Positions 26,748-36,211 of a stretch of 64,000 bases of DNA are shown here, piece after piece. Source of the DNA: JAIEOG01 sp964519985 (GTDB lineage: Bacteria; Bdellovibrionota; FAC87; UBA2466); NCBI GenBank assembly GCA_964519985.1, contig CAZFMF010000007.1, forward strand, positions 45,133 through 109,132, read 5' to 3'. The translations under genes were made by a program, and so were the position numbers. Position 1 is the first letter of the stretch, and every line of letters begins with the position of its first letter. Below the pieces are notes generated by a model. That model made no database searches, was not told the DNA's origin, and was given only the letters and a program-made list of their open reading frames with translations.

Positions 26748-28027
26748 CACGCGATCCCCTCCAGGAAACCCGTAAACGAACGGACCAGCGAATCCTTGTC
26801 GAGGCCTTCCAGATGATGGGGATCAAACGAGGCGATCGGACCGTGGGTCTTTTGGGCCATCAGGCCCCGCAACCAATCCGCGATCGTTTCCGGATCTAAC
26901 GACGCCTTGCCGAGGCCCCGCGTCTCCAATAAGCGGCAGGCGGCATTATCCGAACGGCCAAGCGCCAAGATCGGTCGGCGCGCGGCGATATACTCGAAGA
27001 CCTTACCAGGAATGGTTCCGATTTCTTGCGGGTCATCCCAGAGCAGAAGCAGGTTCACGTCGGCCCGTCGCTGCAGATCCAAGACTTCGATGTTTCCGAT
27101 CGGAGGCTCGATGGTGACAAAGTCTTGCAACTCCATCGCGTCGCGCAGTTGCCGCGCGTAATCCAGATTCTTGCCGATAAAGCGCACCCGAATCCGATCG
27201 GGCGTAACCCCCAGCCGCTGGATCGCCTTAAAGAGCGGGGTCGGATCCCGGCGCAGGCGGTAAAGATTGCCCGTATACAAAATCTCCAAACGTCGACCGC
27301 CCGCGGGCGGCGGGTCGGAAAGCACCTCATCCGAATCAAAGCCACTCAGAAGCGTCATGACCGGACCGGAGTAAACGTCGCCCAGCGACTTGGCGAGAGA
27401 ATCGGATACCGTCACTAAGCCCGATGCCGAACCTAAAAGGTTACGCTCCCAGCGTCGATCGACGGACGCTCGCCAGGCTTGTGCTTCCGAATAAGGATTG
27501 CCCGTCCAAAGATCGCGGTACTCCCCCACCCAGGGTACTCCACTGCGGCGGGATAGCCCGCGCGCCACGAAGAGACTGGTGACCGGCAAGGCGCTGGCAA
27601 AAATCCAATCCGGTCGAAACTCGCGCACTAAGCGGTGGCCGACGCGCAGCGCCGGCAGTATCCACCCGCCCTGGGCGTCGGGCACACACACGAGATCCCG
27701 GTAGCGGTTTTCGCCCCACCGTCGGAGCATTCCGGCTTGTTTTTTCCACGCCGGAACTTTGCGCTGGGACTCGTGTGCGCCGAGCGATTGGCTGGAGGAG
27801 GCGATGCCGAGCTTTCGCACCCAGCCATTCATGTCAAACCAACCGGTGCGTGTTACCCACTTCTCGTCGATTTCCTGCTTCAGTGTCTTCGGCTGCGGTT
27901 GGTCGCGCGCCGTGAGCACCCGCACCTCATGGCCCTGTCGCTGAAGGTACTTTGCGAATTTTCCGACACGTACGGCGCCGATACAATTGTGGGGGGGAAA
28001 GAAAAAAGAAACGATTAGGATTTTCAT
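26747..28027 (-). CDS. Glycosyltransferase family 4-type
   Basis: 426 residues. The N-terminus SFFFPPHNCIGAVRVGKFAKYLQRQGHEV is the classic GT4 acceptor-domain start; the C-terminal domain has ILYTGNLYRLRRD and GTIPGKVFEYIAARRPILALG with the acidic catalytic segment. Like many WbuB-type enzymes it is soluble with amphipathic patches. First gene of the GT-wzy-ATP-grasp-HAD operon and divergent, with only 49 bases between starts, from a membrane protein gene. Sugar specificity cannot be read. Confidence 0.88.
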   Translation of the reverse strand: MKILIVSFFFPPHNCIGAVRVGKFAKYLQRQGHEVRVLTARDQPQPKTLKQEIDEKWVTRTGWFDMNGWVRKLGIASSSQSLGAHESQRKVPAWKKQAGMLRRWGENRYRDLVCVPDAQGGWILPALRVGHRLVREFRPDWIFASALPVTSLFVARGLSRRSGVPWVGEYRDLWTGNPYSEAQAWRASVDRRWERNLLGSASGLVTVSDSLAKSLGDVYSGPVMTLLSGFDSDEVLSDPPPAGGRRLEILYTGNLYRLRRDPTPLFKAIQRLGVTPDRIRVRFIGKNLDYARQLRDAMELQDFVTIEPPIGNIEVLDLQRRADVNLLLLWDDPQEIGTIPGKVFEYIAARRPILALGRSDNAACRLLETRGLGKASLDPETIADWLRGLMAQKTHGPIASFDPHHLEGLDKDSLVRSFTGFLEGIA

Positions 28028-28076
28028 GCCGGGCCGCCTTTAGAGGAGTATCCTCGCCGACAGGGTTTGTCGATAG

Positions 28077-29699
28077 ATGCTGGCTGCGTTCCTAACCTAC
28101 CTTTTTATTTACGCTTTCGGCTGGATCACGTCGACCCCGGTAACATGGGTTTTGTGGGTATTTACCGCCCTGCACGGTGTGTTCGCCGCCCGGGGAATCC
28201 ACTGGGCCGTACGGAGAGTGCGGGAGACCGGCGTGAAACCCCTGCTTCCCTGGGCAGCCCTGTTTCTCGTGCTCTGGTTGCCCGGCGCCTACCTCGAGTT
28301 CCCCTCTGATCCCTGGGAACACGCCCGACGTTTGATGATGTGGGAAGGCGTCGAACGCTTTGCCGATCAGCAGTTTTTTCTCTTCTCGAAGTTTTCTTAC
28401 TTTTGGGGATGGACCTTTCTCCATTGGATTCCGATCGCGCTAAAACCGGCGTTTCTCGATCTCTACAGCGCGTTTTGGCAGTGGATCGTAGCCCTTTCGT
28501 TCTACCGCATGTGCCGACGCCTGGGGGCCGATGAAAAGGAAGCCAGTTTACAGCTCCTGGCTTTCTTCCTTTTTTTCGGAACGAACGTCTTTAACCTGCG
28601 CTACTACGCGCTATCGTCGACGATTGTCGCCTTCGCGGCCTACTTCGAAGCCTTGGGACTGCTCGCGGGTCCGCTCACGCGCACGACGGGTTGGCGCCTT
28701 TTCGGCCTCACGATTTTCATGGCGTTCAATCACATCCAAGAACCGCTACTGCTCTGCGTTTCGGCCGCCGCGGTCGCACTGGTGCACCGCCGCCCCAACC
28801 GTCGCTGGCTGTTGTGGATTGCGATCGTGGGAGCGCTCGTTTCCGTCGGGGGGTGGCGCGAAACACTCCGCCCGTATCGTATCGGGCTATACCTGGAAAC
28901 TTGGAACGCGGTGGGAATTGTGGGGCTGTTCACCGCCGCGGTCTCTTTCCGACGGCAACCCCTGACAAGCGCGCTCGTGCTCGCACCGACATTTTTTCTG
29001 CTCTGGCCACCCAGCGCCTGGGTACTGCGAAAAATGATCGGCAGCGACTATACGCTTTTTCGCGTCCTGTTGGCGTTTCCCGCCACCTACGTCCTCGTCT
29101 CGCGCTTAAACGAAAAGTTTGGAAAATCCAAGTCGGGCTGGGCCGGCGTCGCCATCGGGATGGTGGCGGTAGGCTGTATTCCCTTTTTTCCGGTGCGCGG
29201 GAAACTCTTCTTCCAGATGTACCCCAGTGATCCGGTGCTGCGGCTCTTACCGCAGCAAGCGACTGCGCATTGGCTCTTCGAAAACCGGGGCGCGAAGGAG
29301 CCCACCCGTTTCCTGACCGACACGATGACCCGCTATGCTTTGAAGCTGTACTTGGGCAAGTACCAAAGCGGGCCGGGTTGGCAAGAGGTGCACCGCCTAA
29401 CCCCCAATCTCTACCGGGATTGGCAACTGTCTTTCCCCACCGCCGATCGATTGGCCGGCGACATTTTACATATGAAAATTCGGCACCTGTTAGTGCCGAA
29501 TTTTTCCCGATTGCCCATCGATGAACAAGCCTCCCCGATCGGCCGACTTTCCCAACACTGGATCGATTCGGCCGGCAAATTGCGGGAGTGGAACACACCG
29601 CGCTTGGAGGAGGCCGGACACCTTCTCGTCGACAAAGCTGGTTGGTCGGTCACGGCGGTGCCGCCCTACTACTGGTTATTTGAAGCGCCTAATGATTGA
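28077..29699 (+). CDS. Polytopic membrane protein, possible GT-C-type glycosyltransferase
   Basis: 540 residues. About ten to eleven hydrophobic helices in residues 1-375, with an acidic loop after the third (YLEFPSDPWEHARRLMMWEGVERF) at the place where GT-C enzymes carry catalytic Asp/Glu. The last 165 residues are soluble and probably periplasmic. The architecture suggests a polyprenyl-phosphate-sugar-dependent transferase that decorates chains outside the inner membrane, but no diagnostic motif confirms it. Ends with an 11-base tail-to-tail overlap with the WlbA-like gene. Confidence 0.7.
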   Translation: MLAAFLTYLFIYAFGWITSTPVTWVLWVFTALHGVFAARGIHWAVRRVRETGVKPLLPWAALFLVLWLPGAYLEFPSDPWEHARRLMMWEGVERFADQQFFLFSKFSYFWGWTFLHWIPIALKPAFLDLYSAFWQWIVALSFYRMCRRLGADEKEASLQLLAFFLFFGTNVFNLRYYALSSTIVAFAAYFEALGLLAGPLTRTTGWRLFGLTIFMAFNHIQEPLLLCVSAAAVALVHRRPNRRWLLWIAIVGALVSVGGWRETLRPYRIGLYLETWNAVGIVGLFTAAVSFRRQPLTSALVLAPTFFLLWPPSAWVLRKMIGSDYTLFRVLLAFPATYVLVSRLNEKFGKSKSGWAGVAIGMVAVGCIPFFPVRGKLFFQMYPSDPVLRLLPQQATAHWLFENRGAKEPTRFLTDTMTRYALKLYLGKYQSGPGWQEVHRLTPNLYRDWQLSFPTADRLAGDILHMKIRHLLVPNFSRLPIDEQASPIGRLSQHWIDSAGKLREWNTPRLEEAGHLLVDKAGWSVTAVPPYYWLFEAPND

Positions 29700-30675
29700 G
29701 GGTTTGGAGCGCGCCGCAAGAATCCATGCTTCGCTGGGCCGCGGCCAAGACGCGCAAAACTTTCACTCCACTCCAGGCGTCACTGTAAGGAGCCTGGCCC
29801 GATTCCATCGCTTCCAAAAAGGCGCGGGCTTCTTGTTCCAATGGCTCGGCCGGCGTCAAGGCCACCCGAACTTCCTCGGCCCGTTTCAACGCGCGCACGC
29901 CCGAAGAATCGGTTTCGATCGCGTAGGGATGCAAAACCAGTTTGGATTCCCACGGCTGAACGTCATCAAAGACCGCGATCTGCCGAGTGCCGGTCACCAC
30001 AATCCGTTGCTCTTTGCGCGGGCTGATCCAACTCGAATGAATCCGGGCCTGGCGGCCCCGAGAGAAAGCAAGCTGCGCATAGGTGCGGTCCGACAAACCG
30101 GGTTTGAAAAGCTCCGCACCGTGGGCGGTGACCGAAACCGGTTCCTCATCAAAAAATCGCAGCGCCATCGAAATATCGTGGGGCGCAAAACTCCACAGGA
30201 CGTTTTCCTCGTCGCGGATCTTACCAAAGCTTAAGCGGTGGCATTCGATGTGCCGAATTTCTCCCAACTCGCCCGAGCGCGCCAGTTCCAAGAGTGTCAC
30301 AAAGGCCGGATGATACTCCAAAACGTGGCCGACCAAGAGCACCCGATCCCCGACAATTCCCGCGAGCGTCTCGCCCTCTTTCTCGCTGAGCGCGAGCGGT
30401 TTTTCCACGAGCACCCCCTTGCCCGCATCCAAGAACAAAGTGGCGAGTTCACAGTGGGAGGAGGGCGGAGTGGCAATCACGGCCCCGTCAATCGCCACGC
30501 TTTGCGCCGCTTCCGACAAGGTGGCGAATGCCTTGGCTCCGGGATAGGTCGTCGCGACGGAAGCCCGACGAGCCGGATCGAGATCGAAGAAGCCACCGAG
30601 CGCGCCCAGACGATCAAATGTTTTAAGATGGTTTCTGCCCCAGCCCCCGCAACCTATAACGGCAACCTTTTTCAC
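29689..30675 (-). CDS. wbpB: UDP-GlcNAc-uronate 3-dehydrogenase-like (WbpB/WlbA), Gfo/Idh/MocA family
   Basis: 328 residues, GTG start with AGGGA upstream. NAD-binding VIGCGGWGRNH at the N-terminus, EKP (91-93) in GVLVEKPLALS and the catalytic-region His in WSFAPHDISMA define a Gfo/Idh/MocA oxidoreductase. With wbpA, wbpD, wbpE and the 2-epimerase nearby, the best assignment is the NAD-dependent 3-oxidation of UDP-GlcNAcA. This family can re-oxidise its tightly held NADH with 2-oxoglutarate, yielding 2-hydroxyglutarate. It stands alone on the minus strand, apart from the other wbp genes. Another sugar oxidoreductase activity is possible. Confidence 0.75.
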   Translation of the reverse strand: MKKVAVIGCGGWGRNHLKTFDRLGALGGFFDLDPARRASVATTYPGAKAFATLSEAAQSVAIDGAVIATPPSSHCELATLFLDAGKGVLVEKPLALSEKEGETLAGIVGDRVLLVGHVLEYHPAFVTLLELARSGELGEIRHIECHRLSFGKIRDEENVLWSFAPHDISMALRFFDEEPVSVTAHGAELFKPGLSDRTYAQLAFSRGRQARIHSSWISPRKEQRIVVTGTRQIAVFDDVQPWESKLVLHPYAIETDSSGVRALKRAEEVRVALTPAEPLEQEARAFLEAMESGQAPYSDAWSGVKVLRVLAAAQRSMDSCGALQTLNH

Positions 30676-30768
30676 AATTCCCTGAATACCATGTCATTCC
30701 GCAATGAGTAAGATGGCGGTTAAGATTTTGATTGAAGCCCACCCGAGCAAGGGCGAGACTCGAAGCCG

Positions 30769-31821
30769 ATGTCCCGAATCCTCTGTATTGTGGGGGCTCG
30801 CCCTCAGTTTATCAAAGCCGCGCCGTTCATCCGGGCGGTACAAAAAGGCGGGGGCACGCCCTTGCTTCTGCACACCGGCCAGCACTACGACGCCGGCATG
30901 TCCGATGTCTTTTTTACCGAACTCGAGCTTCCGCCCCCGGCGCGTCACCTAGGCATCGGTTCCGGAACTCCGGGGGCCCAAATCGGTCCCATGTTGGTCG
31001 GGGTGGAGTCTTACCTACTGGAATCCAAGCCGGATTGCGTGGTGGTTTTTGGGGACACCAATTCAACGCTGGCCGGAGCCTTGGCCACCCGCCATTGCGG
31101 TTTGCCCCTCGCCCATATTGAAGCCGGCCTGCGTTCTTTCAATCGGGCCATGCCGGAGGAAACCAACCGGATCGTCACTGACCATATTTCGGATCGGCTC
31201 TTCTGCCCCACCGAACTCGCGGTCGAAAACTTGCGTCGGGAAGGGATCACCCAAGGGGTGCATGCGGTCGGCGACGTCATGGTGGATGCCTTGCTGCAAA
31301 ACGCCCGATTGGCCGAAGCAAAGTCGAATGCTTTGGCGCGATTTGAAGTCGAGCCCGGAAAATACCTGCTGGCCACGATTCACCGGGGCTATAACACCGA
31401 TTTCCCGGAACAGCTCGACGCCATCTTGGATGCCTTTGAACAGACCGGCGAGACGGTTTTGTTTCCGATCCACCCGCGCACGCGGGCTCGTTTGGGCGGC
31501 CGGCAGCTGAAATCCAATGTTCGGATTCTCGATCCTTTGCCTTACCTCGACATGCTGCAACTCGAGCGCAATGCCCGTCGGATTGTCACCGATTCGGGTG
31601 GCATCCAGAAGGAAGCTTTCCTATTCGGTGTTCCTTGCGTCACGGTGCGAACGGAAACCGAATGGAAGGAGACCTTGGAAACGGGCTGGAACCGACTCAC
31701 CGGCGCTTCTCCGGAAAAAATCCTGGCGGCCGTACGCGACGAATCTTGGCCCACGGGAACGCCTCCCAGTGTTTACGGCGACGGGAATTCCTGCGAACGG
31801 ATCTACTCGCTTCTGAAATAG
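30769..31821 (+). CDS. wbpI: UDP-N-acetylglucosamine 2-epimerase family (WbpI/WecB)
   Basis: 350 residues, full-length non-hydrolysing 2-epimerase: IVGARPQFIKAAPFIRA at the N-terminus, LHTGQHYDAGMSDVFF, VFGDTNSTLAGALA, HIEAGLRSFNRAMPEETNR and TDSGGIQKEAFLFGVPC, all signature segments. In this context it most likely converts UDP-GlcNAc(3NAc)A to UDP-ManNAc(3NAc)A as WbpI/WlbD do. Simple UDP-ManNAc formation (WecB) is the alternative. Divergent from the WbpB-like gene (93 bases between starts), so both may be expressed from one regulatory region. Confidence 0.85.
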   Translation: MSRILCIVGARPQFIKAAPFIRAVQKGGGTPLLLHTGQHYDAGMSDVFFTELELPPPARHLGIGSGTPGAQIGPMLVGVESYLLESKPDCVVVFGDTNSTLAGALATRHCGLPLAHIEAGLRSFNRAMPEETNRIVTDHISDRLFCPTELAVENLRREGITQGVHAVGDVMVDALLQNARLAEAKSNALARFEVEPGKYLLATIHRGYNTDFPEQLDAILDAFEQTGETVLFPIHPRTRARLGGRQLKSNVRILDPLPYLDMLQLERNARRIVTDSGGIQKEAFLFGVPCVTVRTETEWKETLETGWNRLTGASPEKILAAVRDESWPTGTPPSVYGDGNSCERIYSLLK

Positions 31822-32813
31822 CTCCGATACCAATCGACAAAGCGCGGTAGGCCTTCTTCGATTGGCGTGGCGGGTTGGAAGTCAAAATCCTCTTTCAGCT
31901 GTTGCACATCCGCGACCGTTTCAAAAACATCGCCGGGCTGCATCGGCAGCGGGTTCACGATCGCTTTGACGCCCAAAACCTTCTCCAAAATCGAGACAAT
32001 ATCGGTCATCTTGCGGGGGCTATCCCCGCCGATATTGTAGAGACGAAAGGGCGCCGAACTGCGATCAATCGTCGGAGTTTCCGAACTCCAATTCGCATCG
32101 GCGGCGGCGGGCCGTTTCACCACCCGGACGACCCCTTCCACGATATCGTCGATATAAGTGAAAGCGCGCCGATGGTTTCCGTAGTCGAAAAGGTCGATCG
32201 GCTGCCCCGCCAACATCTGTTTCGTGAAAAGAAAGAGCGACATGTCGGGTCGCCCCCAGGGGCCATAAACCGTGAAAAAGCGCAGGCCCGTCGTCGGCAC
32301 CCGGAAGAGGTGGCTGTACGAATGCGCCATCAACTCCCCACACCGTTTTGTCGCCGCGTATAGAGAAACCGGGTGATCGACCGTGTCGGTCACGGCTAAG
32401 GGCATTCGCGAGTTCGATCCGTATACCGAGCTCGACGAGGCGTAGACGAGGTGCTGCACTTCGTTGTGCCGGCATCCCTCGAGGATATTGAGCATGCCCG
32501 TAACATTCGCATCGATGTAAGGATGGGCGTGCGTCAGAGAGTAGCGAACCCCCGCCTGAGCGGCGAGGTGAATCACGTGCGTCGGCTTCTGCGCCCGGAA
32601 GAAGGCCTCCATCGCAACGCGATCGGCAACGTCCACCTTTTCAAAATAAAATCCCGTTTGGTTGCGCAGTCGCTCTAAGCGGGCCTGTTTCAAAGAAACA
32701 TCGTAGTAGGGGCTGAGATTGTCGATTCCGAGAACAGTGAAACCTTCGTCCACCAGTCTCCTCGAGACGGCGGCGCCGATGAAACCCGCGGCTCCTGTGA
32801 CAAGTATCCTCAT
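31803..32813 (-). CDS. UDP-glucuronate 4-epimerase-like SDR
   Basis: 336 residues from the ATG at 32813 (another ATG at 32834 would add seven residues; neither has a clear SD). NAD motif ILVTGAAGFIGAAV, then DNLSPYYDVSLKQARL, the segment typical of CapI/GAE UDP-glucuronate 4-epimerases. Catalytic Ser in YASSSSVYG, Tyr-x3-Lys in LYAATKR, and FTVYGPWGRPDMSLFLFTK. It would interconvert gluco- and galacto-configured UDP-uronates, giving a GalA-type residue. Tail-to-tail overlap of 19 bases with the 2-epimerase gene. Confidence 0.88.
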   Translation of the reverse strand: MRILVTGAAGFIGAAVSRRLVDEGFTVLGIDNLSPYYDVSLKQARLERLRNQTGFYFEKVDVADRVAMEAFFRAQKPTHVIHLAAQAGVRYSLTHAHPYIDANVTGMLNILEGCRHNEVQHLVYASSSSVYGSNSRMPLAVTDTVDHPVSLYAATKRCGELMAHSYSHLFRVPTTGLRFFTVYGPWGRPDMSLFLFTKQMLAGQPIDLFDYGNHRRAFTYIDDIVEGVVRVVKRPAAADANWSSETPTIDRSSAPFRLYNIGGDSPRKMTDIVSILEKVLGVKAIVNPLPMQPGDVFETVADVQQLKEDFDFQPATPIEEGLPRFVDWYRSYFRSE

Positions 32814-32913
32814 AGGTGATTTTCGCCTCGACATTAACGACGTGTCCAGCGGCCGGTCAAGCCTTACGAATTGTCTTTAGCGGGGTTGGGACCGCTGATA
32901 TATCCGAGACGAT

Positions 32914-34854
32914 ATGTGCGGAATCGCGGGATTTTTCTCCTTACAACCTAATGCGCAGAGCGCAGACTCGGCCTTGAAAATGGCCGGGGCGATTGCGCAC
33001 CGCGGCCCCGATGCGGACGGGGCCTGGTCCGATCCCGAGGCCGGTATTTTTTTCTCCCACCGCCGACTTTCCATTCTCGACCTCACCGAGTCGGGACGCC
33101 AACCTATGGTTTCCCACGACGGAAACTGGATCCTGATATTCAATGGCGAGATCTACAACTACCCGGAAATGCGCGCCGCGCTTGAAACCGAGGGAGTCAG
33201 CTTTCGGGGCCGATCGGACACCGAGGCCTTTCTGGAATCTCTGGCTCGGCACGGGATCGAGACAACGCTAAAGACCGCCAACGGAATGTTCGCCTTCGCG
33301 CTTTGGAATCGGCAACGGCGCGAGCTCACGTTGGCGCGGGATCGGTTTGGCGAGAAGCCGCTCTACTACGGATGGAACGGCGGAAATTTTTATTTTGCGT
33401 CGGAGCTCAAGGCCCTGCGCGCCCATCCCGATTTCCACGAAGAATTTGACGCGGAGGCGGCTGCTTTTTTCCTGCGCCTTTCCTATATTCCCGCACCGCT
33501 CTCAATTGCCCGCGGGATCGCGAAACTTCCGCCCGGCGCGTATTTCACCCTGCCGACACACCGAGGAAAACAAGCCCCGGAAATCCGACGCTACTGGAGT
33601 GCGCTCGCCGCCGCGGCCGAAGCCCGCCGCCTCGAGTCCGCGCAAAGCCCAGCGGAACGTTTGGAAGAGTTGGACTTTCGTCTGAAGGATTCCGTGCGGC
33701 GCCGGCTGCAATCGGACGTTCCGGTCGGAGCCTTTCTTTCCGGTGGAATTGACTCCTCGCTGGTGGTTGCGCTGACGCAGGAAGTGGCTTCGCAACCGGT
33801 GCAAACCTTCACCATCGGCTTCACCGAGAAAGCGTACGACGAAGCCCCGTTTGCCGCCGCTATCGCCCGGCACCTGGGCACCGCGCACTCGGAGCTCTAC
33901 GTCACCCCGGAACAAGCACGCGACGTGATCCCGCAGCTTCCCCATTTTTACGACGAGCCCTTCGCGGACGCGTCCCAGATCCCGACCTTCTTAGTCGCCG
34001 CCCTGGCGCGCCGCCACGTCACGGTGAGTTTGTCCGGCGATGCGGGCGACGAACTCTTCGGCGGTTATAATCGCCACGTGTGGGCCGGAAAACTCGAGCG
34101 CGGTTTGCGCCACGTTCCGACCACGGTGGCCCGCGCGGCCAGCCAGGCGATCCTCCGCGTCCCCCCGAAGGATTGGGATCGTTGGCTAAATCGTCTGGGC
34201 AAAGTTTTCGGAGGTCCCTTCCGAATGGCCCAGCCGGGGCAGAAAGCCCATAAACTGGCCGAAGCCATTCGCAATCCCGATCCGCGCAGCATCTACCTTC
34301 AGCTGATCTCCCAGTGGAAACCGCAAGACGGGATTGTCGCGGCCCCGGAGCTGACGGGACTCATTCAAGATTGGTCGGCTACCGCGGGCCTCAATCTGGC
34401 CGAGCGCTTCATGTGCTTGGATACGGTGAGCTATCTGACCGACGATATTCTAGCGAAAGTGGATCGGGCGACGATGGCGGTGAGCCTCGAGGGACGAGTC
34501 CCCTTTCTGGATCCCGGCGTCTTCGAAACCGCCTGGAAATTCCCACTCGCAGAAAAAATCCATGGCGGCCAAGGCAAACAACCTTTGCGCGCATTGCTCG
34601 CGCGCCGAGTGCCCCGTGCCCTTTTCGAGCGGCCTAAAATGGGGTTTGGCATCCCCGTCGACGGCTGGTTGCGCGGTCCGCTGCGGGATTGGGCCGAGGA
34701 CCTGCTCTCGAACCGGCGCTTGGACGACGGCCTGCTTAACACCGCGGCCGTTCGTCGGGTTTGGTCGGAACACCTTACCGAACGCAGCAATCACGTTGGG
34801 CGCATCTGGAACCTGCTGATGCTTCAAGCCTGGCGCGGCGAAAACAGGATTTGA
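32914..34854 (+). CDS. Glutamine-dependent amidotransferase, asparagine synthetase B-like (first copy)
   Basis: 646 residues. Catalytic Cys2 in MCGIAGFF, glutaminase domain with AHRGPDADG and FNGEIYNYPEMR, then the ATP-pyrophosphatase domain with the PP-loop SGGIDSS at about 276-282 and SLSGDAGDELFGGYNRH. Both half-sites are intact. In O-antigen loci such AsnB-like proteins (for example WbpS) amidate uronic acids rather than aspartate, and this locus makes several uronates. One base separates it from wzx. A second, different copy follows wzx. Confidence 0.9.
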   Translation: MCGIAGFFSLQPNAQSADSALKMAGAIAHRGPDADGAWSDPEAGIFFSHRRLSILDLTESGRQPMVSHDGNWILIFNGEIYNYPEMRAALETEGVSFRGRSDTEAFLESLARHGIETTLKTANGMFAFALWNRQRRELTLARDRFGEKPLYYGWNGGNFYFASELKALRAHPDFHEEFDAEAAAFFLRLSYIPAPLSIARGIAKLPPGAYFTLPTHRGKQAPEIRRYWSALAAAAEARRLESAQSPAERLEELDFRLKDSVRRRLQSDVPVGAFLSGGIDSSLVVALTQEVASQPVQTFTIGFTEKAYDEAPFAAAIARHLGTAHSELYVTPEQARDVIPQLPHFYDEPFADASQIPTFLVAALARRHVTVSLSGDAGDELFGGYNRHVWAGKLERGLRHVPTTVARAASQAILRVPPKDWDRWLNRLGKVFGGPFRMAQPGQKAHKLAEAIRNPDPRSIYLQLISQWKPQDGIVAAPELTGLIQDWSATAGLNLAERFMCLDTVSYLTDDILAKVDRATMAVSLEGRVPFLDPGVFETAWKFPLAEKIHGGQGKQPLRALLARRVPRALFERPKMGFGIPVDGWLRGPLRDWAEDLLSNRRLDDGLLNTAAVRRVWSEHLTERSNHVGRIWNLLMLQAWRGENRI

Positions 34855-34855
34855 A

Positions 34856-36202
34856 ATGAGTCTTGCGGAAGCGAGTCGTCGGCTCAATCGCAATATCTTT
34901 ACCCTGGCGCAGGGTTCTGCGCTCGGCATTCTCGCCACGGTGGCCGCCGCCCCGCTGGTCAGCCGGCTCTACACTCCTAGCCAAATGGGGGAGACGGCGA
35001 TCTTCGTCGCCATGGTTTCGATTTGCACCGTCTTTCTTTCCGGCCGACTAGAAATGGCGCTTCCGCAAATTGTCGACGAGAGTGACGCGGTCGATTTTGG
35101 TTGGCTGTGCCTTTCGATCGGGGCTTTCGCGACGCTTGCCTTCACCGGCATCGCGCTGGCGATTCAGCCCCTCTACCAACGTTGGGTTTCGCACGCCGGC
35201 TTGGGGACCCTCGGCGTGGAATTTCTGACCGCCCTGCTCTCGGCCGGCATCGCGCAAATCGGGAATTTTCTCGGTGTGCGTTTCGGCCTGTTTGGTCCGT
35301 TGCGCGTGTCCCGGGTCGTGCAAGCGGCTAGCCTCGGCGGACTCCAAGCCGCCTTCGGTTACGCGGGTTGGGGAGTGCCGGGCCTCATCTGGGGCATCAC
35401 GCTTTCGAATCTGATTTCCGTCCTGCCGCTCTTGGCCCCCCTGGCGCGCCGCGGTTTTTTTTCGTTCCGTTGGACCCATTCGGAAAACCTTGCGCGCGCT
35501 TGGGCGCATGCGCGAACCCACCGGCGCTTCACTTTTTATGTCACCTGGGCCTCGTTAGCCGATAATTTAGGTCTGCACGTCCCCGCCTTCGCCTTAGCGG
35601 CGGTCAGCGGCACGGCCGCGACGGGGGCCTATTCGCTTTGCATGCGCGTTCTGGGTTTGCCGGTGATGGTGGCGGGCCAAGCCGTGAGTTCGGCCTTCTA
35701 CCATGCCTTGGTCGGAAAAAGTGATGCCGACCGGCGGGTGCTCTGCAGTCAAACCGCGGACAGCCTCTTCCGACTCGGCGTCTGGGGCTTTGGTTTGGTG
35801 ATCGTCGCCGGACCCGAGATTTTCACCCTGGTTTTCGGAGCACCCTGGCGTCAGGCGGGAGTTTATTCCCAATGGCTCGCGCCTTCGATCTTGCTGCTCT
35901 TCGTCGGATCGCCACTCAGCATCGCTACCGCTTTCCGCGATCAACACGTGATTTTTTGGTTGGCGCTGATGACCGTTTCCTTGAAAGCGGCCGGAATCTA
36001 TCTCGGCGCCCAGTGGGCGGCCACGGACGGGGCGGTCGTGGGCCTGGCGGTGGCGGCCTTTTTGGCGTCGACCCTCTATCTAGGCGCGGTGTTACGCGTG
36101 GGCGGAATCGCTCCGCTGCGCTGGGCCTTGCTGACCCTTTGGCATCGACGGCTAGAATGGGCGCTGCTAGCTTTGGCCTTTGTAGCCCTCAAGAGGTTCT
36201 AA
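34856..36202 (+). CDS. wzx: Wzx-type oligosaccharide flippase
   Basis: 448 residues with about twelve predicted transmembrane helices. The N-terminal RNIFTLAQGSALGILATVAAAPLVSRLYTPSQMGE is typical of the polysaccharide-biosynthesis (MOP/MviN-like) flippases in O-antigen loci, and the second half has the expected TGAYSLCMRVLGLPVMVAG segment. It flips undecaprenyl-diphosphate-linked repeat units across the inner membrane for polymerisation by the Wzy-like protein. It lies between two amidotransferase genes, with one base to the first and nine to the second. Confidence 0.88.
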   Translation: MSLAEASRRLNRNIFTLAQGSALGILATVAAAPLVSRLYTPSQMGETAIFVAMVSICTVFLSGRLEMALPQIVDESDAVDFGWLCLSIGAFATLAFTGIALAIQPLYQRWVSHAGLGTLGVEFLTALLSAGIAQIGNFLGVRFGLFGPLRVSRVVQAASLGGLQAAFGYAGWGVPGLIWGITLSNLISVLPLLAPLARRGFFSFRWTHSENLARAWAHARTHRRFTFYVTWASLADNLGLHVPAFALAAVSGTAATGAYSLCMRVLGLPVMVAGQAVSSAFYHALVGKSDADRRVLCSQTADSLFRLGVWGFGLVIVAGPEIFTLVFGAPWRQAGVYSQWLAPSILLLFVGSPLSIATAFRDQHVIFWLALMTVSLKAAGIYLGAQWAATDGAVVGLAVAAFLASTLYLGAVLRVGGIAPLRWALLTLWHRRLEWALLALAFVALKRF

Positions 36203-36211
36203 GGAGTCCTT

